Assembly (NCBI GenBank): GCA_946557105.1
Contig: CAMNSZ010000002.1
Location: forward strand, 124,001 to 188,000
Length of the DNA: 64,000 nucleotides
Reading direction: 5' to 3'
Source: an uncultured Lachnospiraceae bacterium
GTDB taxonomy: Bacteria > Bacillota > Clostridia > Lachnospirales > Lachnospiraceae
Notes under the pieces: model-generated
What the model saw: only the letters and a program-made list of their open reading frames with translations
Databases searched by the model: none
Told to the model about the DNA's origin: nothing
Position numbers and translations under genes: made by a program
Shown here: positions 51,875-61,717 of the stretch, piece after piece
How positions within the stretch are numbered: position 1 is the stretch's first letter
How the letters are laid out: each line of letters opens with the position of its first letter

Positions 51875-53518
51875 TCAATGAAATGGAGTAAATTCTTCGG
51901 CAATTGCCTCTGCCACCCTGATGCCGTCCATAGCCGCCGAGGTGATTCCCCCCGCATAGCCGGCTCCCTCGCCGCAGGGATAAAGCCCTGCTACCAAGGA
52001 CTGCATATTCGTTTCCCTGTGTATCCGCACCGGAGACGAGGTTCTGCTCTCCACGCCCAGAAGAACGGCGTCCGGACGGTTAAAGCCCTTTATCTGCCTT
52101 CCGAAGGCTTCCATTCCCTCCACAAACGCCCGATTACATTCCGCCGGCAAAATAGAGCTCACATCCGCCCATTTATAAGCGCCTCGGCACTCGGGCTCAT
52201 AACTTCCGCCGCCGGAAGTAATCCCACACTGCCCCTCCACGCAGGCCTTAAATTCTCCGTAACGCTGCGCAGGGATTTTTCCTTCTCCAAGACAAAATGC
52301 CTTTTCCTCCAGCCGTCTTTGAAATTCAATTCCCGCAAGGGGATGAGCCGACCCGTAGTCATCGGGCGTCACGGAAACTATAATGGCGCTGTTGGCATTT
52401 TTGCCGTCTCTTTTGCTGTAGCTCATACCGTTTACCGCAAGACGCCCCTCCTCGGAGGAAGCGTTCACCACATAGCCCCCCGGACACATACAGAAGGAAT
52501 AAACGCCCCTGCCGTTTTGCGCCTGTGCCGTCAGCTTATAGGAGGCCGCTCCCAAAATTCCCGGCTCCGCTCTCCCATATTGGCTCTCGTTAATCATCTT
52601 CTGGGGATGCTCCACTCTAAACCCTACGGCGAAGGATTTTGCCTCCATAGGAATCTGCTTTTCATGCAGCATGGAAAAGGTATCCCTTGCGCTATGGCCG
52701 ATTGCCAGCACCAATTGACTGCAGGGAAGGAGCTCCTGTCCGTTAATCACAACGGCGCAAACCCGCCGGATTCCAGCTGCGCTGCCGCTTTCCTCCAGCA
52801 TAAGCTCCGTCATGTGACTTTCAAAACGCACTTCACCGCCCAAAGCAAGTATTTCCTTTCGCATATTTTTTACCACACCACAAAGCACGTCCGTTCCCAT
52901 GTGTGGCTTCGCATCAAACAGAATACTTTCCTTTGCTCCGAATTTTACAAATGTCTCAAGCACCGCTCGGTTCCGCCCATCCTTATCCCTTACGAGAGTG
53001 TTAAGCTTACCGTCGGAAAAGGCGCCCGCGCCCCCCTCTCCGAACTGTACGTTAGAATTGCCCTTAAGAACTCCCGTCCGCCAGAATTCCTCCACGTCGG
53101 CGCTCCTTAAATCCACATTCCTTCCCCTCTCCAAAAGTATGGGCTTATAGCCGTGAAGCGCCAAAAAATAGGCACAAAACAAACCCGCCGGCCCCGCCCC
53201 TACAATCACCGTTCTATGAGGCTGCATTTTCTCTCCCGACTCAGGGAAACTGTAGATCACTCTGTCGCTTTTTCCAATCTGCTCCCTGCCTGCCCTGTGC
53301 TTTAATACATTACTAAGCACTTTCTCCTCACTCTTAATTCTAACCTCAACGGCATAATTGTAGAAAATTTCCGGTTTCCTTCTGGCGTCAATAGACCGTC
53401 TGAGGATAATAAGCTCTTCGATGTCCTGCGGCGAAATATGTAAAAGCCCTGCCGCCTTCTTCCGAAGCTGAGCCTGTGTGTGGTCACACTTTAGTTTGAT
53501 TTGATTAATCCGTATCAT
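51875..53518 (-). CDS. FAD-dependent NAD(P)-utilising oxidoreductase family protein
   Basis: 547 aa; 'VIVGAGPAGLFCAYFLALHGYKPILLERG', 'GLYPCGEGAGYAGGITSAAMDGIRVAEAIA'. Confidence 0.88.
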   Translation of the reverse strand: MIRINQIKLKCDHTQAQLRKKAAGLLHISPQDIEELIILRRSIDARRKPEIFYNYAVEVRIKSEEKVLSNVLKHRAGREQIGKSDRVIYSFPESGEKMQPHRTVIVGAGPAGLFCAYFLALHGYKPILLERGRNVDLRSADVEEFWRTGVLKGNSNVQFGEGGAGAFSDGKLNTLVRDKDGRNRAVLETFVKFGAKESILFDAKPHMGTDVLCGVVKNMRKEILALGGEVRFESHMTELMLEESGSAAGIRRVCAVVINGQELLPCSQLVLAIGHSARDTFSMLHEKQIPMEAKSFAVGFRVEHPQKMINESQYGRAEPGILGAASYKLTAQAQNGRGVYSFCMCPGGYVVNASSEEGRLAVNGMSYSKRDGKNANSAIIVSVTPDDYGSAHPLAGIEFQRRLEEKAFCLGEGKIPAQRYGEFKACVEGQCGITSGGGSYEPECRGAYKWADVSSILPAECNRAFVEGMEAFGRQIKGFNRPDAVLLGVESRTSSPVRIHRETNMQSLVAGLYPCGEGAGYAGGITSAAMDGIRVAEAIAEEFTPFH

Positions 53519-53542
53519 TTAAAGAACCATTCCATTTCGATA

Positions 53543-54769
53543 TTATTTTTCCGCCGCCCCAATACCGGCAAGGTAACCGCTGCTCCAAGCCCATTGCAGG
53601 TTGTATCCGCCGCATTTCCCGTCCACATCCATAACCTCGCCTGCAAAATACACTCCGGGTACCAGACCCGACTCCATATTTTCCGTTATCTGTGCGGTAT
53701 CCACTCCTCCCGCGCAGACTTGGGCATTATCATAGGAATTGCTGCCCGTGACATGCAGCCGCCAGTTTCTGCACAATTCGTATACCTGCTTCAGCTGTCC
53801 TTCTTTAGCATCCTCCACCGGTATATCCGGCTTTAAGCCCGCCATTTTTATAAATAGCATCATAAGCTTTTTATGAAGAAGCCCCGTAAAAAATTCTTCC
53901 ACGTTCCTTCCCTCTTTCAGCAGGCTGCGGATTATACAGAGCTGCCCAAAGTCCTCCTCTGTATAATCGGGCAAAAGATTTACCACGACCTGAACTTCCT
54001 CCTGCTCCCTCAATATGTAATTGGCAATACGGCTGATTTGAAAAACGACTATTCCCGAAATACCATAATCCGTAAGCTGTAATTCCCCTCGCTGCTTCGC
54101 CACACATTCCCCCCTGCTGAACACGGAAATTTCCGCATCTGCACGGACTCCGGCAACCGCCTTCAAATAGGACTCGCCGCACTTTAACTGAACCAACGCC
54201 GGAACGTTTGGAATCAGTTTATGTCCCAGCTGCTTTGCAAGCATATAGCCGCTTCCATCCGATCCTGTCTTTGGCGCCGCTTTACCGCCGCACGCAATCA
54301 CTACGCTGTCAAAGCTTAAGCTTTCTTCCCCCGCCGTCACAAGAAATCTTCCTGCGGCTTCGTTCCTGCAAATTTTGCTTACTCTTTGATTACAAAGAAC
54401 CCTTACGCCTAAAGCCCTCAGCTCGATGCGAAGCACGTCAAGCACCGCTGCCGCCTGCTCGCATGCCGGATAAAGATATCCGTTCTTATCCTTGATAATA
54501 AGACCCAGACCCTGAAAAAAACGTATGGTATCGTATACGTCAAACCGTTTTAAAACCTTTGAAATCCACTTTGTATTACTCCCGTAATATTGATTTGCAT
54601 CCAATGCCAGATTCCCCAGATTGCACCTTCCGTTTCCCGTGGACAGGAGCTTTTTTCCCAAACGCTCTCCTCCCTCCAGCACGGTAACGCAGGCGCCCTG
54701 CCTTGCGGCAGTGATTGCCGCCATCATTCCTGCCGCTCCTCCGCCTATAATTCCTACTGTTTTTTCCAT
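53543..54769 (-). CDS. NAD(P)/FAD-dependent oxidoreductase (HI0933/BaiN-like)
   Basis: 'MEKTVGIIGGGAAGMMAAITAARQGACVTVLEGGERLGKKLLSTGNGRCNLGN', 'VYFAGEVMDVDGKCGGYNLQWAWSSGYLAG'. Confidence 0.9.
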   Translation of the reverse strand: MEKTVGIIGGGAAGMMAAITAARQGACVTVLEGGERLGKKLLSTGNGRCNLGNLALDANQYYGSNTKWISKVLKRFDVYDTIRFFQGLGLIIKDKNGYLYPACEQAAAVLDVLRIELRALGVRVLCNQRVSKICRNEAAGRFLVTAGEESLSFDSVVIACGGKAAPKTGSDGSGYMLAKQLGHKLIPNVPALVQLKCGESYLKAVAGVRADAEISVFSRGECVAKQRGELQLTDYGISGIVVFQISRIANYILREQEEVQVVVNLLPDYTEEDFGQLCIIRSLLKEGRNVEEFFTGLLHKKLMMLFIKMAGLKPDIPVEDAKEGQLKQVYELCRNWRLHVTGSNSYDNAQVCAGGVDTAQITENMESGLVPGVYFAGEVMDVDGKCGGYNLQWAWSSGYLAGIGAAEK

Positions 54770-54891
54770 ACTATTCCTCCATACTGCCAGCAGCCCGCGG
54801 ATTTCAGCGTCGGCACTAATCCGCCCTCTATGCGGGAACGCTGTTTTCGCAGACGCCGCACACGAAATTTTACCTAAAGCCGACACACGCC

Positions 54892-55716
54892 TTAGCTTGA
54901 GTAAGCTTCCAAAAAATTATAGAGCTTTTCTTCATCCTCCACAAAGCGCATCTGGATAATATCCATCTGAACATCCTCAGGCAACTCCTCCAGCTTGATT
55001 CCGGTATAAATAAAAACCGTCTTTTTATTCTCCAAAAGCACTACCACCTCATTGTCCTGTACCGCCAGATAAAAGCTGGTACTGGGTTGTATATACTGAT
55101 AATTCATCTGAACCACCACTCTCTCCTTTGAAAAGGAAAGCACCTCCAACCCTATAAAGCCCCGCTCCAGCTCCACTAAGGGAGGTGAAATCTCATACTG
55201 CTCCATTGCCTTTAAGAACTGCTCTCTGTTCATTCCGAAATATTTCGCAGGCAGGTCGGACACCGTCCGCACCACGGACTGCGTCAATACATCCGTCTCC
55301 TCCAGCACATATTCCGTATCCGCATTTAAGGTCTCGTCGGCATTTACGGCTTCGACGGCATAGGGCTCGTCCTCTCCGGCGTCAATAAACCCGGCTTTCC
55401 CCTGTTCCTCCCCGTTATCCGACGATAGCCTCCAATCCTTCTTTCCCGCCGCGTTTCCCCAGACTTCGCCGTTTTCTCCCGTTTCCTCTTGCCCCGTATC
55501 CTGCCGGCTCCCGACCTGCTCTCTTGCTATTTCAATATTTTGCCCGGGATAAAAAAAGCGCACCGCTTCCACACCAAAATAAAAACCAATTCCCAGCATG
55601 CACAGCGGGTAAATTAAAAATAAACTGATACCCTTTACAAATTTCATACCGCTCCTCATCCCTGCGGTAATTGCCCATCCGCAGTCTTTCAAAGGTATTT
55701 TTGTATTCAGTATCAA
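54892..55716 (-). CDS. membrane-anchored protein with BofC C-terminal-like domain
   Basis: 274 aa; N-terminal TM, acidic linker, C-terminus 'SFYLAVQDNEVVVLLENKKTVFIYTGIKLEELPEDVQMDIIQMRFVEDEEKLYNFLEAYSS'. Confidence 0.5.
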   Translation of the reverse strand: MILNTKIPLKDCGWAITAGMRSGMKFVKGISLFLIYPLCMLGIGFYFGVEAVRFFYPGQNIEIAREQVGSRQDTGQEETGENGEVWGNAAGKKDWRLSSDNGEEQGKAGFIDAGEDEPYAVEAVNADETLNADTEYVLEETDVLTQSVVRTVSDLPAKYFGMNREQFLKAMEQYEISPPLVELERGFIGLEVLSFSKERVVVQMNYQYIQPSTSFYLAVQDNEVVVLLENKKTVFIYTGIKLEELPEDVQMDIIQMRFVEDEEKLYNFLEAYSS

Positions 55717-55742
55717 CTTATTTTATATAATTTATTCAGCTC

Positions 55743-57347
55743 CTAAAAAACCCGAAGCATTTCTCCTACTATCCGTATCAGGCGCCCCCCCGGTATAATG
55801 TTAAGCTCCTGCTCCTTAAAGTTTCGCAAAAGCAACAGCATTACCCAATATATCACGGTTCCCAGAAGCACACACACAACAAGCGTTACCCCGTTCCCAA
55901 GGTGAGGCGTAAATCCCTTGCCAATCAAAAAGCATAGCAGGCCCGCGATACATGCAGATACCCCGGGAACTGCCAGCGCAACCAGCATTCTTAATCCGCA
56001 TTTAAGCTGCCGTGCGGCAAAAAAGCCTGTCGCCAGACAATACGCAAGACCGGATATAAGGCCGCCGTATACCAACGCCATTATATCTGTTTTTTCGGCA
56101 CGCAGCAAAAGCGTGACGGACAGTATAAATAAAATATCGTACAACCCAAGCGCTCCCAAAACAACATATTTTTTATTCATAAGCAACAGTATATTAGAAA
56201 AATAGAAGCTTAATACCATAAAAATAATAGCAAGAGAACCGCCTCTCAACATATCCGCAACCTCATTTGCCGCTGTTTCGCCGAATATCCCGGCAATCTG
56301 TTGCGCTAGAAAGCACATGAATGCGGCCGGCAGCAGCGTATTTACCGCGCCGATATGCATTCCTGCCTGAAAAATATTTCTTGCATAGCGCTGCTCCTCT
56401 TTGCGCGCGCAGCCCGCCACCTTTATCGTCAGCGGCAATATTAAAGCGCACAGCAAAAAGACCACCGCAAGACACAGCATAAGATATTTTCCGAAAAACC
56501 CCCCGTATGCCTCCGCCGCCTTCAGCATGTCCGAGGTACTCCTCCTGTAAAAAACAAACCCCGCCAAAAGGGGAAACATGCCTAACAGCTGTAATACGAT
56601 ATCAGACCCCGTCTGAGCATACAGACCGTAAATTGTCCTGCCGAAAGAATCTATGGTTTTCCAGCCTTCCTGACTTTGCTTCTGGCGTGCACTACGGCTT
56701 ACTTTATAGAGCACGGACAAAAACAATATGATCAAAACCTCCGCCATACCGATGGCAATAGCAATGCCGGCGCCGCTATATACATCGATAAGCTCCTCCT
56801 GTAAAAGAAGCTTGCTGATTTTGCCTCCATGCTCCCTCCGCAGCCCGCAAAAGAGCAACGCAAAACCCAAAACAAAAACCTGCCTCAGGACACAGCCAAT
56901 CGCCTGAACAAATTGCATCCCCTCGCCCTGCATATATCCCGAAAGTACGGCAGTAAAGCTGCGCAGAAAAATGACGGGTGCAAAAAAACGAAAAATCAAA
57001 ATACAATGCGGCATACGAAAAACAGACTCCGCCAGCCAACCGGCGCCAAAAAATAATATTATGCTCCCCAACAAGCCAAGCATCCCTTGAAAAATCAGCA
57101 CATCCTTTTTAATTTTGGAGATATTCCTATACTGCCCCTTGGAGTTTTTGCTGCGCAGTATTCTTCCCAAAGCATTGGTTACGTTATTTCCCAACAGTAT
57201 CCAAATAAACACATAGCACTCTATGGCCACGGCAATGCAGGCCATTCCGCCGTCTCCTATCTGTCTGCCAAGCAGCCATATGGTAAAAATTCCTATTATA
57301 TAGGAAAAAAGTTCTATCCGACGTCTCTTCACTTCCACCTGATTCAT
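55743..57347 (-). CDS. polysaccharide biosynthesis / MurJ-SpoVB-like flippase
   Basis: 534-aa polytopic membrane protein, 'GNNVTNALGRILRSKNSKGQYRN...'. Confidence 0.7.
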   Translation of the reverse strand: MNQVEVKRRRIELFSYIIGIFTIWLLGRQIGDGGMACIAVAIECYVFIWILLGNNVTNALGRILRSKNSKGQYRNISKIKKDVLIFQGMLGLLGSIILFFGAGWLAESVFRMPHCILIFRFFAPVIFLRSFTAVLSGYMQGEGMQFVQAIGCVLRQVFVLGFALLFCGLRREHGGKISKLLLQEELIDVYSGAGIAIAIGMAEVLIILFLSVLYKVSRSARQKQSQEGWKTIDSFGRTIYGLYAQTGSDIVLQLLGMFPLLAGFVFYRRSTSDMLKAAEAYGGFFGKYLMLCLAVVFLLCALILPLTIKVAGCARKEEQRYARNIFQAGMHIGAVNTLLPAAFMCFLAQQIAGIFGETAANEVADMLRGGSLAIIFMVLSFYFSNILLLMNKKYVVLGALGLYDILFILSVTLLLRAEKTDIMALVYGGLISGLAYCLATGFFAARQLKCGLRMLVALAVPGVSACIAGLLCFLIGKGFTPHLGNGVTLVVCVLLGTVIYWVMLLLLRNFKEQELNIIPGGRLIRIVGEMLRVF

Positions 57348-57458
57348 GAATTTATTCCCTCAATGTATCTCCATGCCAATTATCCATGCCTTAGCGTCAC
57401 AAGCTGACGACTGTGTTCCAAGCACCGGCACAAGCGTTTACAGTAAAGCAGGTTTTGC

Positions 57459-57959
57459 CTAATCTCTCGTAATCCCCAGCGATTCTAAGATTAACTCCTG
57501 CTTTTCCTCCATCACCTTGGCTTCCTTATCCTCCATATGGTCATAGCCGCATAAATGCAGCATACTGTGCGCAACCAGAAAAGCAAATTCTCTTTTGACA
57601 CTATGCCCATAGCTCTCTGCCTGTTCCCTCACCTTATCCACGGAAATTATAATATCCCCCAAAATCAGTTCCCCGCTGTCAGGGTCAAAACAATCCGCCT
57701 CTTCTTCCTCTGCTATCTCAAAAATCCCACTCTCTTCAAATTCGATATTCGGAAAAGAAAGTACGTCCGTCTCCCTGTCTATCCCCCGATTATCCCTATT
57801 AAAGCCGCGAATAGTCTCATTATCCGTTAACAGCACATTAATCTGCGCCTCATACGGACAGCCCTCAGCCTCCAAAACGGCTTCAGCCACCTGCTTTACC
57901 ACATCCTCCACAGAGAAGGCAAAAGCGGCTTCTGTTTCATTTTCAACGTAAAAAGTCAT
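57459..57959 (-). CDS. ybeY: endoribonuclease YbeY
   Basis: 166 aa; zinc motif 'FLVAHSMLHLCGYDHMED', 'NRDNRGIDRETDVLSFPN'. Confidence 0.95.
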   Translation of the reverse strand: MTFYVENETEAAFAFSVEDVVKQVAEAVLEAEGCPYEAQINVLLTDNETIRGFNRDNRGIDRETDVLSFPNIEFEESGIFEIAEEEEADCFDPDSGELILGDIIISVDKVREQAESYGHSVKREFAFLVAHSMLHLCGYDHMEDKEAKVMEEKQELILESLGITRD

Positions 57960-59115
57960 AGTAAAGCTTTTCCTCCTTAAATATCTTTTGTATGATATTT
58001 AACTCTCTTTGCGTAATATCGCACTGGCTGAAGGTATGTTTATCCGTAAAACGCTTAAATACCGCGTCTATGACTTGAACATATTCTATCGGCTTATCCT
58101 TATCTTTAGCCAGCATATAACTTATAGTGTTGACCACTGCATCCGCACATACAAGCACGGCAGTCTCTTTTTGTTTACAGGACTTCTCCATAAATTCCTT
58201 AAGAATACCTGCCGCCTTGGGCGGAAATGCCTTCTCCTCCATAAGTGCAGGCAGCTCCTCCCCCCATCTATGGTAATAGCCGGAGCATTTTAACGCATCC
58301 ACATCCAACGATAACTTCTTGCCGATTCTCTCACAGAAATAAGAGGTATGTATACACAGAAAATAATCGGCGCGCGCCCTCTCCTTGTATCCGACAAGCA
58401 ATTGATTCTCTGTATCGTTCAGCTCAAAATACTTTTCACGATATCGATAAACCACCATTGTAGAAAACAGCTTCAGCATCCCCACCAACAAAATACAGCT
58501 GATAATCAAATTCACTGCAGGCACGACAAACAGCTCCAAATCCAGTCTTGCATTGACAGGAAGCACCACGATTGCCGTCTCACAGACGAACAGACAGAGC
58601 AGCGAAAGTGTCAGAGGAAGACCTATTTTAAACTCCTTATCCATATCTCTAAACAACGTTACCCCAAAAACACCGCTCACAAAATAGAGGAAAAATATTT
58701 CCACAGAAGCGCCGCTTACAAGCATGGGAAGCATAAGGAGCATGGACGCTGCGAGTATCCCCGTACCTGCGCTGCTAAATAAGGCAAGCATGACAAAAAG
58801 GGTCAGAAAAGGCCAGCCTCCCACCGGCAGAAAGGAACAGGCAAGCGCCGCCGCAAGCCCGATTAAAAAGCATGTCCAAAACCGTAGAAAATGCTCTTCG
58901 TTATCATAGGATAACTCGCCGTTTAAATATTGCCTGCGCAAATGAAAGCCTGTAATTGCCACACCCGTTGCCGCCATAACCATATTGCGCAGAATAATGT
59001 CAAAGGCATCCTGCCTCCAAAAGGAAATACCATAAATACCTGCCGCCGCAAGAAGCATACTCCCAAGCTCCGGCAATAATTTTAAAAAAGTAATCCTGCG
59101 TCTATCTTTTTCCAT
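57943..59115 (-). CDS. PgpH/YqfF-like membrane protein with degenerate HD domain
   Basis: TM helices then an HD-like region in which the expected YHD is YHR ('CIHTSYFCERIGKKLSLDVDALKCSGYYHRWGEEL...LVCADAVVNTISYML'); sits between ybeY and phoH, the usual PgpH position. Confidence 0.65.
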   Translation of the reverse strand: MEKDRRRITFLKLLPELGSMLLAAAGIYGISFWRQDAFDIILRNMVMAATGVAITGFHLRRQYLNGELSYDNEEHFLRFWTCFLIGLAAALACSFLPVGGWPFLTLFVMLALFSSAGTGILAASMLLMLPMLVSGASVEIFFLYFVSGVFGVTLFRDMDKEFKIGLPLTLSLLCLFVCETAIVVLPVNARLDLELFVVPAVNLIISCILLVGMLKLFSTMVVYRYREKYFELNDTENQLLVGYKERARADYFLCIHTSYFCERIGKKLSLDVDALKCSGYYHRWGEELPALMEEKAFPPKAAGILKEFMEKSCKQKETAVLVCADAVVNTISYMLAKDKDKPIEYVQVIDAVFKRFTDKHTFSQCDITQRELNIIQKIFKEEKLYYDFLR

Positions 59116-60094
59116 ATTTTTCTCTGCTTCTGCTCTTTTCCCTTGACTCGAAATCATCATATGCTTTAACAATCTTCTGTACCAGAGGATGTCTTACTAC
59201 GTCCTTGCTGGTAAGATTACAAAACGCTATATCGTTTATTTTACTTAACACCCTGACAGCCACGTCCAGCCCGGATTTTGTTCCCGTGGGCAAATCCTTC
59301 TGTGAGGAATCACCTGTGACAATCACCTTAGAGCCAAAACCGATACGGGTTAAAAACATTTTCATCTGCGCCGGAGTGGTATTCTGGGCTTCGTCCAAAA
59401 TAATATAGGCATTATCCAAGGTGCGCCCTCTCATGTATGCAAGAGGAGCCACCTCTATTAAACCCTTTTCCATATTTTTGGCAAAGCTTTCCGGCCCCAT
59501 AATCTGATAAAGCGCGTCATATAAGGGTCTTAGATACGGATCAACCTTACTTTGAAGGTCTCCCGGCAAAAAGCCCAGCTTTTCACCCGCTTCAATTGCC
59601 GGTCTTGTCAATATAATCCTGCTCACCTCGTCATTCTTAAACGCCGTGATGGCCATTGCCATTGCAAGATATGTCTTGCCCGTTCCCGCAGGACCTAAAC
59701 CGAAGACAATCATATTGTTTCGGATAGCGTCCACATATGCCTTCTGTCCCAATGTTTTAGGCTTAATCGGCTTCCCGTTTATCGTATGGCAGATACAATC
59801 CGAGTCAATCTCGGAAATTACCTGCTCCTTTTCTTCCATTCCCATTGTAATCGCGTAATCCACACTCTGCTCCTCTATTTCGTTTCCTCTTTTTGAAATT
59901 ATGGTAAGCTGCTTTAAAACGCTGCTCGCCCTTATTACGTTTTCCTCCTCACCGGATATGACCACGCTCCCGTTTCTATCCACAACGGTTACCTTAAAGT
60001 CTTTCTCCAGCTTCTTTAAGTATGCGTCCTGCATACCGAATATTTTGCGCATATGCTCTGTCGGCATATCCAGCTTTATCGATATTTCTCCCAT
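59102..60094 (-). CDS. phoH: PhoH family ATPase
   Basis: 330 aa; 'FGLGPAGTGKTYLAMAMAITAFKNDEVSRIILTRPAIEAGEKLGFLPGDL'. Confidence 0.95.
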   Translation of the reverse strand: MGEISIKLDMPTEHMRKIFGMQDAYLKKLEKDFKVTVVDRNGSVVISGEEENVIRASSVLKQLTIISKRGNEIEEQSVDYAITMGMEEKEQVISEIDSDCICHTINGKPIKPKTLGQKAYVDAIRNNMIVFGLGPAGTGKTYLAMAMAITAFKNDEVSRIILTRPAIEAGEKLGFLPGDLQSKVDPYLRPLYDALYQIMGPESFAKNMEKGLIEVAPLAYMRGRTLDNAYIILDEAQNTTPAQMKMFLTRIGFGSKVIVTGDSSQKDLPTGTKSGLDVAVRVLSKINDIAFCNLTSKDVVRHPLVQKIVKAYDDFESREKSRSREKYGKR

Positions 60095-60098
60095 TATT

Positions 60099-61358
60099 CT
60101 ATTCTCCCGTACCGGAATCAGCAGTATCCGTCGCGGCGCTTTCCGGAATATCGGTTTTCACAATGTCCACACCCTTACCTATCTTTTCTCTTACCAGAAA
60201 GGTTCCGTCAAGCACCCACATACCGTCATTCGTATCTATTTTAACATTTTTTTTCATAATTTGTACCCCTTTTTCCTCTAAACTTGTAAGAAATATGCTT
60301 AATTTTTCATTAAGAAGTGTTTCCGCCTGCTCCAAAGTGTATTCATATTCCACATTCTGATACTCTCTGTGAGTATAGGAGCCCCAAAAAAGAGGAATTC
60401 CCAGCTTTTCCAGAACAAGGGCGCTGCTCTCCCGAATCAGACTGTCATAAACAAGATACGGTCTGTTTTCCGGCATTGCCAGCTTTTTTTCTCCAAATCT
60501 TATAAAATATCGTTTTTTTGTCCTGCCCGTATACTCCTTGCTGATATAATCCGGAGCAAGCTTCTCCTGATAGGTTCTTGTATGCTCTAAAACTATGTCC
60601 GCATCCGCCCGCACATATGTATATTCTCTGACGGTGGCATCCTCGTTAAAAATAGGAACGCTTCCCTCCACCAGCACCGTACCTTTTTCCACAGTATCCC
60701 CGATTGCCACCTTCGGCACGCCCTTTCTGATAATCATGGCAACAATCACCCCATCGTACTCCGAAACCAAGTCCTGTCCGCCTTCATCCTTTGGCTCTTC
60801 TACAATAATGGGCGCGTCGTTCTCTTTGATACTGATTTCCAGCTTCGTGCCGGACAGCTTCGCTGAGGTCCATGTAACCTGCGGAAAGCTTTTACGGATT
60901 TCTTTCTCCAAAAGTCCTATATCCAACTCTCCTTTACGCATTCCGACCTTTACCCTGCGCTCCGCCAAAAAACTGTCAAACATATCCTCCGTAATCTGAT
61001 AATTACCTTCAAGCTCAATATCCCAGATAAAGTATGAGGAGCCTATCCAGAACGCAACCGCACATATCAAGCCCAAAATAAACACTTTTCTCTTAATAAG
61101 TCCGGGCAGCAAAAAGGGTAGTCCGCATCTTTGCAATATGACTACCCTTGTTCCCGTCTTCTTCGCTATGGGTCTCAGCTTATAAAAGCTGCTTAAACTG
61201 ATGCTCATGTAATAAGTATCGCCTTCTTTTACAATATCCCATAGAAGAATCGACCTGTTACTGCATAAATTCATAAAACGCTCAGGAGAAAATCCCCACA
61301 CCCGTATGCGCAGGTATCCCTTGACATATTTTAAAAATTCTACCATGCTTTTCCCCAT
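60099..61358 (-). CDS. yqfD: sporulation protein YqfD
   Basis: 419 aa; 'GYLRIRVWGFSPERFMNLCSNRSILLWDI' and downstream Pfam YqfD-like pattern. Confidence 0.93.
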   Translation of the reverse strand: MGKSMVEFLKYVKGYLRIRVWGFSPERFMNLCSNRSILLWDIVKEGDTYYMSISLSSFYKLRPIAKKTGTRVVILQRCGLPFLLPGLIKRKVFILGLICAVAFWIGSSYFIWDIELEGNYQITEDMFDSFLAERRVKVGMRKGELDIGLLEKEIRKSFPQVTWTSAKLSGTKLEISIKENDAPIIVEEPKDEGGQDLVSEYDGVIVAMIIRKGVPKVAIGDTVEKGTVLVEGSVPIFNEDATVREYTYVRADADIVLEHTRTYQEKLAPDYISKEYTGRTKKRYFIRFGEKKLAMPENRPYLVYDSLIRESSALVLEKLGIPLFWGSYTHREYQNVEYEYTLEQAETLLNEKLSIFLTSLEEKGVQIMKKNVKIDTNDGMWVLDGTFLVREKIGKGVDIVKTDIPESAATDTADSGTGE

Positions 61359-61376
61359 TTCCGTGTATCGTCTGTC

Positions 61377-61667
61377 CTATAAATACCTCACACAGCCGAT
61401 GCATCCGCTGATTTTCATATCCTCATTGGTATAATAGTCAATGGACAGCCTGCTGCCCTCAAAGCACACCTGACAAGTCTTGGTCTGCAGCAGTATGGTC
61501 TGCTCCGTATACTCTAAAATACCCCGGTAATTTTCAACCCATGCCTCGGTATTTCCGGTAAGCGTCACCCTAAGAGCCCCCATACATACATCCTTGGGCA
61601 GCTTTAACGTGTCCACAAGGATTTCCTTTTTGAATGAATTGTTTTTTGGATTTTTCTTTTTCTTCAT
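61377..61667 (-). CDS. yqfC: YabP/YqfC family sporulation protein
   Basis: 96 aa; 'LVDTLKLPKDVCMGALRVTLTGNTEAWVENYRGILEYTEQTILLQT'. Confidence 0.92.
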   Translation of the reverse strand: MKKKKNPKNNSFKKEILVDTLKLPKDVCMGALRVTLTGNTEAWVENYRGILEYTEQTILLQTKTCQVCFEGSRLSIDYYTNEDMKISGCIGCVRYL

Positions 61668-61717
61668 GATACTAATATATTATGAGGGTGGGAAAAACAT
61701 GAATGGATTCCGATTTT

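Noticed and set aside
51794-53110. 438-aa plus-strand ORF
   Set aside because: Antisense shadow of the FAD-dependent oxidoreductase gene; high Cys/His/Arg composition typical of antisense frames.
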